From: Atlantibacter hermannii
Lineage (GTDB): Bacteria > Pseudomonadota > Gammaproteobacteria > Enterobacterales > Enterobacteriaceae
Direction: 5' to 3'
DNA length: 64,000 nucleotides
Assembly (NCBI GenBank): GCA_900635495.1
Contig: LR134136.1
Span: 1,674,001-1,738,000 of the forward strand
Positions 1 through 9,585 of this stretch are shown piece by piece (position 1 is the stretch's first letter; every line of letters starts with the position of its first letter). The notes under the pieces are model-generated. The model did not search any database. It was given only the letters and a program-made list of their open reading frames with translations, and was not told where the DNA came from. A program made the position numbers and the translations under genes.

Positions 1-492
1 CCTGGCAGCGCATGGCGCCACATTTGCGGCATAACCAGACGGAAAAAGATCGCCGTTTTCGACAGGCCCAGCGCCTGGCCGGATTCCCACTGGCCCACCG
101 GCACCGCTTTCAGCGCGCCGCGCAGGGTTTGCGAGGCGTACGCCGCATACAGCAGCGACAGCGCAATCACGCCGCACAGGAAGGGGCTGACATCAAAATT
201 TTCAATCTCCATCCGTACCGGAATTTGCATAAAGCCGAGATTGAGGGTGAAACCGTCAGAAAGCAGAAGCAGCAGCTGTGAAGAGCCAAAATAGATAAAC
301 AGCACCACCAGAATTTCCGGCAGTCCACGAAACATGGTGACCAGCGCGGTGGCGATCCATGCAACGGGCCGCCATTTGGCGGACTCCCAAACCGCGAAGA
401 GCATCGCCAGCGCCAGGGCCGATGATCAACGCGCAAACGGCAAGGCCGACGGTCATCCCGGCGGCGCTTGCTAAAGTAAACATTTCGTTCAT
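1..492 (-). pseudogene. artQ: ArtQ, arginine ABC transporter permease (partial, frameshifted)
   Basis: Inner-membrane permease subunit of the arginine importer, working with ArtM and the ATPase ArtP. The start (MNEMFTLASAAG) at 492 and the downstream translation match E. coli ArtQ closely. The C-terminal third lies beyond the left window edge. The frame breaks near residue 26: GGG at 416-418 (plus strand) appears to hold one extra base. Removing it restores an open frame down to position 1, through the permease stretch containing LRGALKAVPVGQWESGQAL. It follows artI after 7 bp, as in the artPIQM operon. I infer a sequence error rather than real loss, but as written the gene is broken. Confidence 0.88.
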
Positions 493-499
493 TCAGATA

Positions 500-1231
500 T
501 TACTTCTGGAACCATTTGTTATAGATATTTTCGTAGGTGCCGTCTTTCTTCACTTTATCCAGCGCGGTATTGAATTTCTGCTGGAGTTCAGTGTTGCCCT
601 GACGGACTGCGATGCCTAAACCGGTGCCGAAATAATCTTTATCGGTGACCTTGTCGCCGACGGCTGCCAGCTTGTCATTGCTTTTCAGCCATTCCGTCAC
701 GACCGCCGTGTCGCCAAACACCGCGTCAATACGGCCATTCTGCAGATCCAGTTTCGCATTCTGATAGCTGTCATACGGAACGGTGGTGATTTCCGGGTGC
801 TTATCGTTGATGAATTTCTGGTGGGTAGTACCGTTCTGAACGCCTACTTTTTTGCCTTTCAACTGATCGATGCTGGCAACTTTGCCTTTCTGGCCCACGA
901 ACAGCGCAGAGTTATCGTAGTAGGCATTGGTGAACAGAACCTGTTTTTCACGCTCTGGTGTTATATCCATACCGGCCATCACCGCATCGAAACGGCGGAA
1001 CTTCAGGCTCGGGATCAGACTGTCGAACGCCTGGTTGGTGAAAGTACAGGTAGCGTCGATTTCTTTACACAGTGCATTCGCCAGATCCACATCGAACCCA
1101 ACGATCTCGTTTTTGTCGTTCATCGATTCAAAAGGAGGGTAAGACGCTTCGGTCGCAAAACGAATGGTCTGCGCGGCGGCGGCGGACAGGCTTATGCTGG
1201 CAAGCAGTGTAGCAATCAGTACTTTTTTCAT
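500..1231 (-). CDS. artI: ArtI, periplasmic arginine-binding protein
   Basis: Periplasmic solute-binding protein (SBP family 3) that delivers arginine or a related ligand to the ArtQM permease. It is 243 residues, the E. coli length. A signal peptide (MKKVLIATLLASISLSAAAA) precedes the mature start at about Gln21. The body carries the family signature GFDVDLANALC and ends NKWFQK. The frame is open upstream to 1252, but start 1231 gives the conserved MKK signal sequence, so I chose it. The gene lies between artP (20 bp upstream) and artQ (7 bp downstream) and is presumably co-transcribed with them. Confidence 0.95.
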   Translation of the reverse strand: MKKVLIATLLASISLSAAAAQTIRFATEASYPPFESMNDKNEIVGFDVDLANALCKEIDATCTFTNQAFDSLIPSLKFRRFDAVMAGMDITPEREKQVLFTNAYYDNSALFVGQKGKVASIDQLKGKKVGVQNGTTHQKFINDKHPEITTVPYDSYQNAKLDLQNGRIDAVFGDTAVVTEWLKSNDKLAAVGDKVTDKDYFGTGLGIAVRQGNTELQQKFNTALDKVKKDGTYENIYNKWFQK

Positions 1232-1251
1232 TGTCATTGTCCCGATCAACA

Positions 1252-1980
1252 TCAGTGAGATAAGTAGTATTTAAACGCGTCGGTCTGCGGGTGGGTAAAG
1301 CAACTCGCATCCCCTTGCTCGATGATATGGCCGTTTTCCATATACACCACGCGGCTCGCGGTTTTGCGCGCCACTTCGACTTCGTGGGTGACGATCACCT
1401 GGGTAATTCCGGTTTGCGAAAGCTCACGAATGATGCTGACGATTTGCGCGGTAATTTCCGGATCAAGCGCCGCCGTTGGCTCGTCGAACAGCAGGACCTG
1501 CGGTTCCATCATCAGTGCGCGGGCAATCGCCACACGCTGCTGTTGGCCGCCGGAAAGGTGTAAGGGGTAGCGATCCACATAAGGCGTTAAACGCAGACGT
1601 TCCAGCAGCTTATCGGCACGCGCGCGGGCATCGGCTTTGCTAAGACCCAGCACACGGCACGGCGCTTCAATCAGGTTTTGCAGCACCGTCAGGTGCGGCC
1701 ACAGATTGTACTGCTGAAATACCATGCCAACGTTCTGGCGCAGTTCGCGAATCGCTTTATCGTCCGGCGTTTTGACGAAGTCAAAATGGTTACCGGCAAT
1801 AGTGAGCTGCCCGGAGCGCGGCATCTCAAGCAGATTGAGTACACGCAGCAGCGAGCTCTTGCCCGCGCCGCTTGGGCCAAGCAGCACCAGCGTTTCGCCC
1901 TGAGGGAAATTTAAGGTGATGTCGAACAGCGCCTGGTGTGCGCCGTAGAAGCAGTTAATGCCGTTTAGTTGAATACTCAT
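1252..1980 (-). CDS. artP: ArtP, arginine ABC transporter ATP-binding protein
   Basis: Cytoplasmic ATPase that powers arginine uptake through ArtQM. It is 242 residues, as in E. coli. Walker A GPSGAGKS is at residues 35-42, the Q-loop is near 89, the ABC signature LSGGQQQR is at 142-149 and Walker B VLLFDEP at 162-168; a switch histidine follows in IVTHE. It is the first gene of the artPIQ(M) operon on the minus strand. The upstream region carries a candidate ArgR box (2025-2042), consistent with the known repression of E. coli artP by arginine-bound ArgR. Confidence 0.96.
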   Translation of the reverse strand: MSIQLNGINCFYGAHQALFDITLNFPQGETLVLLGPSGAGKSSLLRVLNLLEMPRSGQLTIAGNHFDFVKTPDDKAIRELRQNVGMVFQQYNLWPHLTVLQNLIEAPCRVLGLSKADARARADKLLERLRLTPYVDRYPLHLSGGQQQRVAIARALMMEPQVLLFDEPTAALDPEITAQIVSIIRELSQTGITQVIVTHEVEVARKTASRVVYMENGHIIEQGDASCFTHPQTDAFKYYLSH

Positions 1981-2024
1981 GCGAAACTGTTGAATAGCAA
2001 TTGAGACCGCGAATAGTAACGTTA

Positions 2025-2042
2025 GCAGAATAGTTATGCAAT
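2025..2042 (-). promoter_or_regulatory. Candidate ArgR (ARG) box upstream of artP
   Basis: On the minus strand this reads ATTGCATAACTATTCTGC. Against the 18-bp ARG consensus (WNTGAATWWWWATTCANW) both half-sites match 4 of 5 core bases. It lies 45 bp upstream of the artP start codon and overlaps a possible -10 (TATTCT) set 17 bp from a possible -35 (TTAAAC). Repression of artP by ArgR is known in E. coli. A second, weaker box may lie just upstream at 2046-2063. Assigned by eye, without a matrix score. Confidence 0.45.
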
Positions 2043-2193
2043 ATTTGTGGTTTAAAACTTAAAAATATCCGCTGTTGCGTCTTAAACTTAGCACAAAATA
2101 ACGGGGCGGGAGGGAGGCGAGTATAAAAATCCAGTTTATGGAGTAAAGTCAGACTATTTCAAACTCGTCCTTCCCGCACCGCGCGCAGCGCCA

Positions 2194-2730
2194 TCAGCTG
2201 TGGCGGTCATCTTCAATAGACTGGCGCAGTGTGCCTGACGGCGCATGCACCGAGCCGCCGAGATAACGCACATCGTCCAGCGCCCAGCACCGACCTTCGC
2301 GGATCATCAGCACTTCATCCTGCCATTGTTGGCTGCCCTGGTTTAATGCCACTCGCAGGGGGATATTGCGTGCTTCAGTATTCGGAATGGTGGAGGCGCT
2401 GGAGACGTTGGCCTGGGTCGGCGCAACGGTGCGGCTGGAGAAAATATCACTACGCAGGAAGCTATTATTCGCGCTGTTGTTGGCGGATTTTTGCAGGCTG
2501 GCGTACAGGCTGTCGCTTAAATAGGGGCGCAGCGCGCTCAGGTTCGTGACGCCCTGAGAAGGGTTCGCAATTCGGTAGTCATAAAATTTCTGCGCGACGC
2601 TGTCCGGGCCGCCTTCCACGCAGGGACCGCTGCGGCTGCCGATATCTTTAAATGCCGGCGTCGTATCGGTAGTACAGGCGCTGAGCACCAGCGCGCAGGG
2701 CATCATAAGAGTCAAAGCTAATAGGCGCAT
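2194..2730 (-). CDS. ybjP: YbjP, DUF3828-type lipoprotein
   Basis: A predicted lipoprotein of 178 residues, similar along its length to E. coli YbjP (171 residues). The signal peptide ends in a lipobox LSAC, with the lipidated Cys at about residue 19, followed by TTDT, which favours export to the outer membrane. Conserved blocks include SGPCVEGGPD, SASTIPN, NIPLRV and DDVRYLGGSVHA. The function is unknown. It is divergent from ybjQ and downstream of nothing obvious on its strand. The best guess is an envelope protein of unknown role. Confidence 0.9.
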   Translation of the reverse strand: MRLLALTLMMPCALVLSACTTDTTPAFKDIGSRSGPCVEGGPDSVAQKFYDYRIANPSQGVTNLSALRPYLSDSLYASLQKSANNSANNSFLRSDIFSSRTVAPTQANVSSASTIPNTEARNIPLRVALNQGSQQWQDEVLMIREGRCWALDDVRYLGGSVHAPSGTLRQSIEDDRHS

Positions 2731-2909
2731 TTTATTTCCTTATCTTCTCTGAAGGACTACGGTATTTGTCAGAGCGTTGAGTCTCTCATCGCGTAGTTGC
2801 CGGAATAATCGCGGGGCGCGTCAACGCCACACATACAGCATAGCGTATCGATCCAGACACGTGTCTGATAATCTGTCCTAACGCATTGATAGCCAAAGAA
2901 GGAGCCAGC

Positions 2910-3235
2910 ATGCAATTTTCCACAACCCCCCAGCCTTGAAGGGTATGCCATCGTCGAGTATTGCGGCGTGGTGACAGGTGAAGCGATCCTTGGCGCCAAT
3001 ATTTTTCGCGATATTTTCGCCGGCATTCGCGACATCGTCGGTGGGCGCTCCGGCTCTTATGAAAAAGAACTGCGTAAAGCCCGGGAAATCGCGTTTTCGC
3101 GAACTCGAAGAGCAGGCGCGAGGGCTGGGTGCCGATGCGGTGATTGGTATTGATATCGATTATGAAACTGTCGGCAAAGACGGCAGCATGTTGATGGTCA
3201 GCGTGACCGGCACAGCGGTGAAAACCCGGCGATGA
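2910..3235 (+). pseudogene. ybjQ: YbjQ, UPF0145 family protein (two frameshifts)
   Basis: A small conserved protein (107 residues in E. coli; UPF0145/YbjQ family). Its role is unproven. The ATG at 2910 follows a GGAG ribosome site. The frame is broken twice: six Cs at 2926-2931 where five are expected, and four Ts at 3094-3097 where three are expected. With both corrected, the translation reads through EGYAIVEYCGVVTGEAILGA, then DIVGGRSGSYEKELRKAREI, and ends GTAVKTRR, a near-complete match. Its stop overlaps the amiD start (ATGA at 3232-3235), implying translational coupling. Probably intact in the organism. Confidence 0.85.
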
Positions 3236-4063
3236 ACAGACGTGTTTTACCGCTTTTTCTGGCGTTATTGCTGGCGGGCTGCGCAGGGGAAAAGGGCATT
3301 GTCGACCGGGGCGACTATCAGGTGGATCAGCGCCGTCCGGCCCAGGCGGCATACCCTCGCGTAAAAGTGCTGGTGATCCACTATACCGCCGATGATTTTG
3401 ACAGCTCTCTTGCCACGCTGACCGACCGCAACGTTAGCGCGCATTATCTGATCCCGGACACGCCGCCGGTGCGTAACGGCAAGCCGGTTATCTGGCAACT
3501 GGTGCCCGAGCAGGAGCTGGCCTGGCATGCCGGCATCAGTTTCTGGCGCGGCACCAACCGCATTAATGACACCTCAATCGGCATTGAGCTGGAAAATCGC
3601 GGATGGCGGCGTGAAGGCGGTCAAAAACGGTTTACCGCGTTCAACCCGGCGCAGATCGCTGTGCTGGCGAAACTGGCGCGGGACATCATAAATAGTTACA
3701 ACATACTTCCGGTGAATGTCGTTGCTCACTCTGACATCGCGCCGCAGCGTAAAGACGATCCCGGCCCGCTGTTTCCGTGGGCGGAACTGGCTAAGCAGGG
3801 GATCGGCGCCTGGCCCGATCCGGCGCGGGTGAATTTCTGGCTGATGGGACGCCAACCTGATGAACCGGTGGACAGCGCGGGGTTACTGAAGCTGTTGGCG
3901 CGTTACGGCTATGAAGTCACGCCGGAAATGACGCCAGCCCAGCAGAAGCGGGTTATCGAAGCGTTTCAGATGCATTTCCGGCCTGCGCGCTATGATGGCG
4001 TGGCCGATGCGGAAAACCGAGGCCATCGCCGAAGCCTTACTGGAAAAATATGGCCAGGCTTAG
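3232..4063 (+). CDS. amiD: AmiD, outer-membrane N-acetylmuramoyl-L-alanine amidase (frameshift near the end)
   Basis: A zinc amidase that cleaves the amide between MurNAc and L-Ala in murein and anhydro-muropeptides. It is a lipoprotein: MNRRVLPLFLALLLAGC gives a lipobox LAGC with Cys17. The amidase_2 domain shows the zinc ligands in VLVIHYTADDF and VVAHSDIAPQRKDDPGPLFPW. A peptidoglycan-binding-like C-terminal part follows (residues ~215-275). An extra A at 4013-4016 shifts the frame in the last ~18 codons. Corrected, the protein ends EALLEKYGQA and stops at 4061-4063, giving about 276 residues as in E. coli. Uncorrected, the frame runs falsely to 4269, inside ybjS. The stop overlaps the ybjS stop on the other strand. 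Confidence 0.9.
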
Positions 4064-5077
4064 CGCAACAGCGTACCGTGATCTTTCAGCCACAGCGCGG
4101 TGCGCGTAATCCCTTCATCAAGACTGACCACAGGCTGGTACCCCAGCTCGTTTTCGGCACGGCTGATATCCAGCGTAAAATCGAAATTCAGTTTGGACAC
4201 GCCATAGTGGGTGAGGGCGGGCTCTTTTTCCGACTTATTGCCCATGCGCTCCCAGACTACGGGCGATGATATCGAGCATCGGATAGGGCACAGAACGAAT
4301 GCGGCAGCGAATGCCCAGTTCGGCAATCAATTGCTCGACAATCTGGCGCAGCGGGCGCGCCTCGCCATTTAGTGATATTAAACGCCCGGCCTGACGGCAG
4401 CGCATCGCAGCTCGCGGAACTGGCCAGCCACATCGCATGTACCGCATTTTCGTGGTAGGTCATATCCACCAGCGCATCCACCACCGCGCGGCAATAAAAT
4501 GCTGCCGTAGTGGCGCATCATCTGCACCAGACGTGGGAAAAAGACTTTATCATGCGGCCCGAACAGACTTTGCGGGCGCAGGATCGTAAAACGCGTGTGG
4601 GGATTGGCTTGCGCCAGATGCTGAATGACCTCTTCCCGCCGCCGCCTTACTGCGCGCAAATTCGTTGGCGAAGCGTACCGGACGAAAATCTTCGGTGACA
4701 TCGCGGTGATGGTGATAATCGAAATAGAGCGAGGGTGAGGAAATATGCACCACATGCCGCACGCCCCAGGCGACAGCCCATTCGCCGAGGCGACGGGTGG
4801 CGCGGACGTTGGCCATATCAAACGCCTGCTGCGTGCCCCAGGGGGACGTGAAGCCGGAACAGTGCCAGAGCGTATCCACACCCGCCAGCATCTGTTTAGC
4901 CTGGGACGAGACCAGCTCGGTTAAATCAGCATGAACAAACTCCGCGCCCATCTTTTGCAGCAGTTTGCCCATGGCTTCGTTACGACCGGTTGCCCGGACG
5001 CTTATCCCTCTCTGGCGTAAATATTCGACCGCGTTTCGGCCTAAACCGCTGGTGGCGCCCGTGACCAGTACCTTCAT
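4060..5077 (-). pseudogene. ybjS: YbjS, NAD(P)-dependent epimerase/dehydratase-like protein (four frameshifts)
   Basis: An extended short-chain dehydrogenase-like protein (337 residues in E. coli) of unknown substrate. The N-terminus shows the Rossmann motif VTGATSGLGR (residues 5-14) and the region SPSLYFDYHHHRD. Four single-base insertions break it at CCC 4635-4637, CC 4478-4479, TTT 4368-4370 and CCC 4251-4253 (plus-strand coordinates). Removing each joins successive frames into one protein ending WLKDHGTLLR. No large segment is missing. So many one-base errors in 400 bp suggest poor base calling here. It converges on amiD with overlapping stop codons. Confidence 0.85.
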
Positions 5078-5164
5078 TGCTGCCCGCTCTGTAAGAGAAA
5101 ATGACGCCGCGCATTCTTTCGTGAAATCAACGGCTATGCAATCAGAATAGCGAAAGATTCAGAG

Positions 5165-6614
5165 TTAGCGTCGAAGATTTGCCTCTTCCTGTTCAGCAAG
5201 GCGACAAATTCGACGCGCCATACCGCGAAAGATAAACAAATGCGCTGGGATCATTACCAGCCAGTAGAATAATCCGGGCGTGCCGTGCGGGTGCCACCAG
5301 GCACGGACATCCAGCGAACGTTCCGGGCCGGTATCACGCAGGTTGAACGAGAGCCTGCCGAGACCGGGCGCTTTCATGCCGAACAACAGCGTCAGTTCCC
5401 GCTCGGGCTCGACGATAATCACCTTCCAGCTGTCCACGGCATCGCCGGTTTGCAGCATCGCGTTTTCAGGACGACCCTTTGCCAGTTGATGACCAAGCAG
5501 TCGATCGATCCCGGCGCGGGTGCTCCATAAATAATTGCCAAAAAAATAGCGTTCTTTCTTTCCGCCGATGCGGTTAACGACCTTCCACAACGCCTCAAGA
5601 CTGGCGGAGGTTTTCAGCGTACAGCCCGCTTGCTTAGGGAAGTAGCCGTATTCAGGCCGCCAGCGGGCGAAAGCCTGCGCGTCATAACCCCAGTCGCTGG
5701 AGTTAACCAGTTTGTCCTCTTCTTTCAGCGTTTCGCGCACCGCGTCATCAAACGAGATGAGCTGTTGCGGGATTAACGCCCGCAGGGCGGTGTCGTCCGC
5801 CAGCAGATCGTGTTTCAGTCCCTGGATCAGGGCGCGGGCGATGGCGGGCGGCACCGATGTGATCATGTTAAGAAACCAGACCGAGATCCACCGGGTCGGC
5901 AGAGGAATGGGAATCAACGGACGGCGGCGACCGCTTATCGCCATAAACCGCTCAAAACTGTTCCTGATAGCTCAGCACTTCTGGTCCGGCAGCTTCCAGA
6001 ATGCGGTGTTCTGTCGAAGGGTGATCGAGCAGTTTCAGTAAATACACCAGCAAGTTTTCCAGCGCGATGGGCGTAGTACGCGAACGTACCCAACGCGGCG
6101 GTGTAAGGACCGGCAGGTTGTAAACCATATCGCGCATCACTTCAAACGCGGCGGAACCTGCGCCGATTATGATGCCAGCCCGCAATTCGGTCACTGGCAC
6201 GCCGGCATCGCGCAGGATATCGGCGGTCAACTGACGCGCCCGCAGATGGTCTGACGGCGCGTCGTCACTTTGCAGTGAGCTTAAAAAAATCACCTGGCGC
6301 ACCGGGGTTTGTCGCAGGGCGTCGCGCAGATTCAACGCCGCCTGGCGCTCTTTTTCCACGAAGTCCCGCCCGTCGCCCATGCTGTGCACCAGATAATAGA
6401 GCGTGTCGACCCCGGCCAGCAGGCCGGGCAAATGCTCTGGCCACAGTAAATCCAGCGAATGGCAGGTGACGCCCGGCAACGGGCGCTTTTCCAGACGTTC
6501 GACGTTACGCGCAGCGGCAATCACCTGATGCCCGTCGGCGCTTAGCCTCGGCAGTAAATGCTGGCCGATATACCCGCTGGCCCCCAGAACCAGTATCCGC
6601 TGCGGATCGCTCAT
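5165..6614 (-). pseudogene. ybjT: YbjT, NAD(P)-binding oxidoreductase-like protein (one frameshift)
   Basis: A YbjT-like protein (476 residues in E. coli) with an N-terminal NAD(P)-binding domain (LVLGASGYIGQHL, residues ~9-21) and a C-terminal DUF2867-type domain containing SSDWGYDAQAFARWRPEYGY and DVRAWWHPHG. The substrate is unknown; E. coli YbjT has been described as a putative NAD(P)H-binding protein. AAAA at 5954-5957 has one base too many, giving a premature TGA after SYQEQF. The second frame resumes at ERFMAISG. It lies 12 bp downstream of ltaE on the same strand, so probably in one transcript with it and poxB. Confidence 0.87.
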
Positions 6615-6626
6615 CCCTGTTCCCCG

Positions 6627-7628
6627 TTACCGTTGTTGAAACTGCTGCCAGCTGTCGACCACTTCGGCTAACTGGTCGCGGCTAACGTCCAGATGCGTAA
6701 CCAGACGCGTCACCGGCGCGGCACTGATCAGAATATTGCGACGCTTCATAAACTCGCCGAGTGCGGCAACATCTTCCTGTGGTACGCGCACAAACAGCAT
6801 GTTGGTGTCCTGACGACGCACGTCGGTGCCAGTGTTTTTCAGCGCCTCAGCAAGCCAGGCGGCGTTGTCATGATCCTCTTTGAGGCGCGCAACGTTGTGT
6901 TGCAGGGCATACAGACCGGCCGCCGCGAGAATCCCGGCCTGGCGCATACCGCCGCCGACCATTTTACGCCAGCGCCTGGCGCGTTTGATGTACTCATGGT
7001 TGCCCACCAGCAGTGAACCGACTGGCGTGCCCAGGCCTTTCGAGAGACAGATAGTAAACGAGTCGCAGTAGCGGACGATCTCTTCCAGTTCGCAGCCGTA
7101 TTCCACCACAGCGTTGAAAATACGTGCGCCGTCAATGTGCAGCGCCAGGCCGCGCTCGCGAGTGAACTCCCAGACTTTCGGGAAATAGTCACGCGGCAGC
7201 ACTTTGCCGTTATGGGTGTTTTCAAGCGTCAGCAAACGGGTACGGGCAAAATGAATATCGTCGGGTTTAATTTTTGCGGCTACTTTATCCAGGGCGAGGG
7301 TGCCATCCAGTTCCGCATCGATAGGTTGAGGTTGAATACTGCCTAATACCGCCGCGCCGCCCGCTTCAAACAGATAGTTATGCGCCGCCTGTCCGACGAT
7401 GTACTCTTCGCCGCGCTCGCAGTGGCTTAACAGGGCGACCAGGTTTGCCTGAGTGCCGGTTGGCAGAAATAAAGCGGCTTCTTTACCGCTGAGCCGGGCC
7501 GCGTAATCCTGGAGTTCATTAACGCCCGGGTCGTCTCCGTAGACGTCATCCCCAACCTGCGCCGCCATCATCTGTTCCAGCATGGCGGCGCCGGGCCGGG
7601 TTACGGTATCACTGCGTAAATCAATCAC
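6627..7628 (-). CDS. ltaE: LtaE, low-specificity L-threonine aldolase
   Basis: A cytoplasmic PLP enzyme that splits L-threonine and L-allo-threonine to glycine and acetaldehyde, and also acts on phenylserines. It is 333 residues, identical in length to E. coli LtaE. The start MIDLRSDTVTRP is the family hallmark. The PLP lysine is Lys197 in LSKGLGTPVGS, and IDGARIFN holds the conserved Asp that contacts the cofactor. It lies 38 bp downstream of poxB and 12 bp upstream of ybjT, all on the minus strand, matching the E. coli poxB-ltaE-ybjT order. Confidence 0.96.
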   Translation of the reverse strand: MIDLRSDTVTRPGAAMLEQMMAAQVGDDVYGDDPGVNELQDYAARLSGKEAALFLPTGTQANLVALLSHCERGEEYIVGQAAHNYLFEAGGAAVLGSIQPQPIDAELDGTLALDKVAAKIKPDDIHFARTRLLTLENTHNGKVLPRDYFPKVWEFTRERGLALHIDGARIFNAVVEYGCELEEIVRYCDSFTICLSKGLGTPVGSLLVGNHEYIKRARRWRKMVGGGMRQAGILAAAGLYALQHNVARLKEDHDNAAWLAEALKNTGTDVRRQDTNMLFVRVPQEDVAALGEFMKRRNILISAAPVTRLVTHLDVSRDQLAEVVDSWQQFQQR

Positions 7629-7666
7629 GGCATATCCTTTTACTTTTCGAGGAAATGCCCTACTTT

Positions 7667-9385
7667 TTACCGGAACCAGTTGGTTTTAGCCAGCTCCAAA
7701 ACTTCGTCTCCGCGTCCGTTAATAATGGCGCGCAGCATATACAGGCTGAACCCTTTCGCCTGTTCCAGTTTTATCTGCGGCGGGATAGCCAGTTCCTCTT
7801 TTGCGACCACGACGTCAACCAGCACAGGGCCATCGGTTTTGAATGCCTGGTTCAGGGCTGCGTCAAGATCTTCAGGTTTTTCTACCCGGATGCCGGTAAT
7901 ACCACAGGCGTTGGCGATAGCGGCAAAGTTGGTCTGATGCAGATCGGTGCCGTCCGTCAAATACCCGCCCGCTTTCATTTCCATCGCCACAAATCCCAGC
8001 ACGCTGTTATTAAACACCACGATTTTTACCGGCAGATTCATCTGCGCTACCGACAGGAAATCGCCCATCAGCATACTGAAGCCGCCGTCACCGCACATGG
8101 CGATAACCTGACGCTGGGGGGCGCTGGCTTTAGCGCCTAACGCCTGCGGCATGGCGTTCGCCATCGAACCGTGATTGAACGAACCCAGCAGACGGCGTTT
8201 CCCGTTCATTTTCAAATAGCGCGCCGCCCAGACGGTCGGGGTGCCCACATCACAGGTGAAAATCGCGTCGTCGTCAGCAAACTGGCTGATTTGCTGGGCC
8301 AGATATTGCGGATGGATTTGTTTGTCGCCGGGTTTCGCCAGATCGTCGAGCCCTTTACGCGCCTCCTGATAGTTTTCCAGCGCCTTATCCAGGAATTTAC
8401 GGTCGGTTTTTTCTTCGAGCATCGGTAACAGGGCGGTGAGCGTGGCGCGGATATCACCCACCAGCGCGATATCCACTTTACTGTGTGCGCCGATGCTGCC
8501 CGGGTTAATGTCGATTTGAATGATTTTGGCATCGGTAGGGTAGAACGCCCGGTAGGGGAACTGCGTACCCAGTAAGATCACCGTATCGGCGTTCATTAAG
8601 GTGTGATAACCGGACGAAAAACCGATGAGGCCGGTCATGCCCACATCATAAGGGTTATCGTATTCCACATGTTCCTTGCCGCGTAATGCATGGACGATGG
8701 GCGCTTTCAGCTTTTCGGCAAAGGCGATTAAAGGTTCATGCGCACCGGCGCAGCCGCTGCCGCACATCAGCGCAATATTGCTGGAGTAACGCAGCACCTG
8801 GGCCAGCTTTTTCAGTTCGCTTTCTTCCGGCACGATCACCGGTTGCGGCGCCGGGTACCAGTGGGTACTGGCCGTTTCCGGCGCAGGCTGAAGCGCCACA
8901 TCGCCTGGTAACACCACTACCGATACGCCGCGGTTCAACACCGCTTTACGCATCGCAATTGCCAGGACCTGGGGAATTTGCTCCGGATTAGACACTAATT
9001 CGCAGTAATGGCTGCATTCACGAAACAGTTCCTGAGGATGGGTTTCCTGAAAATAGCCGCTGCCGATTTCGCTCGACGGAATGTGCGCAGCAATCGCCAG
9101 CACCGGGACGTGATTGCGGTGGCAGTCGAACAGTCCGTTAATAAGATGCAAATTTCCCGGCCCGCATGAACCCGCGCATACCGCCAGGTTGCCGGTCAGT
9201 TGCGCTTCTGCGCCTGCGGCAAAGGCTGCGACCTCTTCGTGACGAGTCGGCATCCAGTCAATTGTTCCCATACGGTTCAGGCTGTCGCTCAGCCCGTTAA
9301 GTGAATCCCCGGTAACCCCCCAGATACGCGCAACACCAGCCTGCTCCAGGGTTTTGGCGATATACGCCGCAACGGTCTGTTTCAT
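7667..9385 (-). CDS. poxB: PoxB, pyruvate dehydrogenase (ubiquinone)
   Basis: A thiamine- and FAD-dependent peripheral membrane enzyme that oxidises pyruvate to acetate and CO2 and passes electrons to ubiquinone, mainly in stationary phase. It is 572 residues, as in E. coli. It shows the N-terminal TPP domain (glutamate in TRHEEVAAFAA), the central FAD domain and the C-terminal TPP-binding motif GDGGFSMLMGDF...VVFNNS. The C-terminal tail (ELAKTNWFR) corresponds to the amphipathic membrane-binding helix of the family. Start: ATG preceded by an AAAAGGAGAT ribosome site. In E. coli poxB is RpoS-dependent; I could not assign its promoter here by eye. Confidence 0.96.
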   Translation of the reverse strand: MKQTVAAYIAKTLEQAGVARIWGVTGDSLNGLSDSLNRMGTIDWMPTRHEEVAAFAAGAEAQLTGNLAVCAGSCGPGNLHLINGLFDCHRNHVPVLAIAAHIPSSEIGSGYFQETHPQELFRECSHYCELVSNPEQIPQVLAIAMRKAVLNRGVSVVVLPGDVALQPAPETASTHWYPAPQPVIVPEESELKKLAQVLRYSSNIALMCGSGCAGAHEPLIAFAEKLKAPIVHALRGKEHVEYDNPYDVGMTGLIGFSSGYHTLMNADTVILLGTQFPYRAFYPTDAKIIQIDINPGSIGAHSKVDIALVGDIRATLTALLPMLEEKTDRKFLDKALENYQEARKGLDDLAKPGDKQIHPQYLAQQISQFADDDAIFTCDVGTPTVWAARYLKMNGKRRLLGSFNHGSMANAMPQALGAKASAPQRQVIAMCGDGGFSMLMGDFLSVAQMNLPVKIVVFNNSVLGFVAMEMKAGGYLTDGTDLHQTNFAAIANACGITGIRVEKPEDLDAALNQAFKTDGPVLVDVVVAKEELAIPPQIKLEQAKGFSLYMLRAIINGRGDEVLELAKTNWFR

Positions 9386-9585
9386 TGGATCTCCTTTTAT
9401 ACATTCTGATTTCGTTTAAAGCGTAGCCTATCGCGGGAGAGTGACCGGATAACCTCTTATTTTGAGCGGCTAAACACGGACAAAAATTAAGTGTAAATTA
9501 TTCTCATCTTGACCGATTATCCGTCAGGTTGCAGACACGTTGGCTACCACTCCCGTTTCAGGGGGATAACAAAAAAGAGGTGACT

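Noticed and set aside
4064..4269. Extended C-terminus of amiD
   Set aside because: It arises only by the +1 base at 4013-4016 and runs antisense through ybjS.
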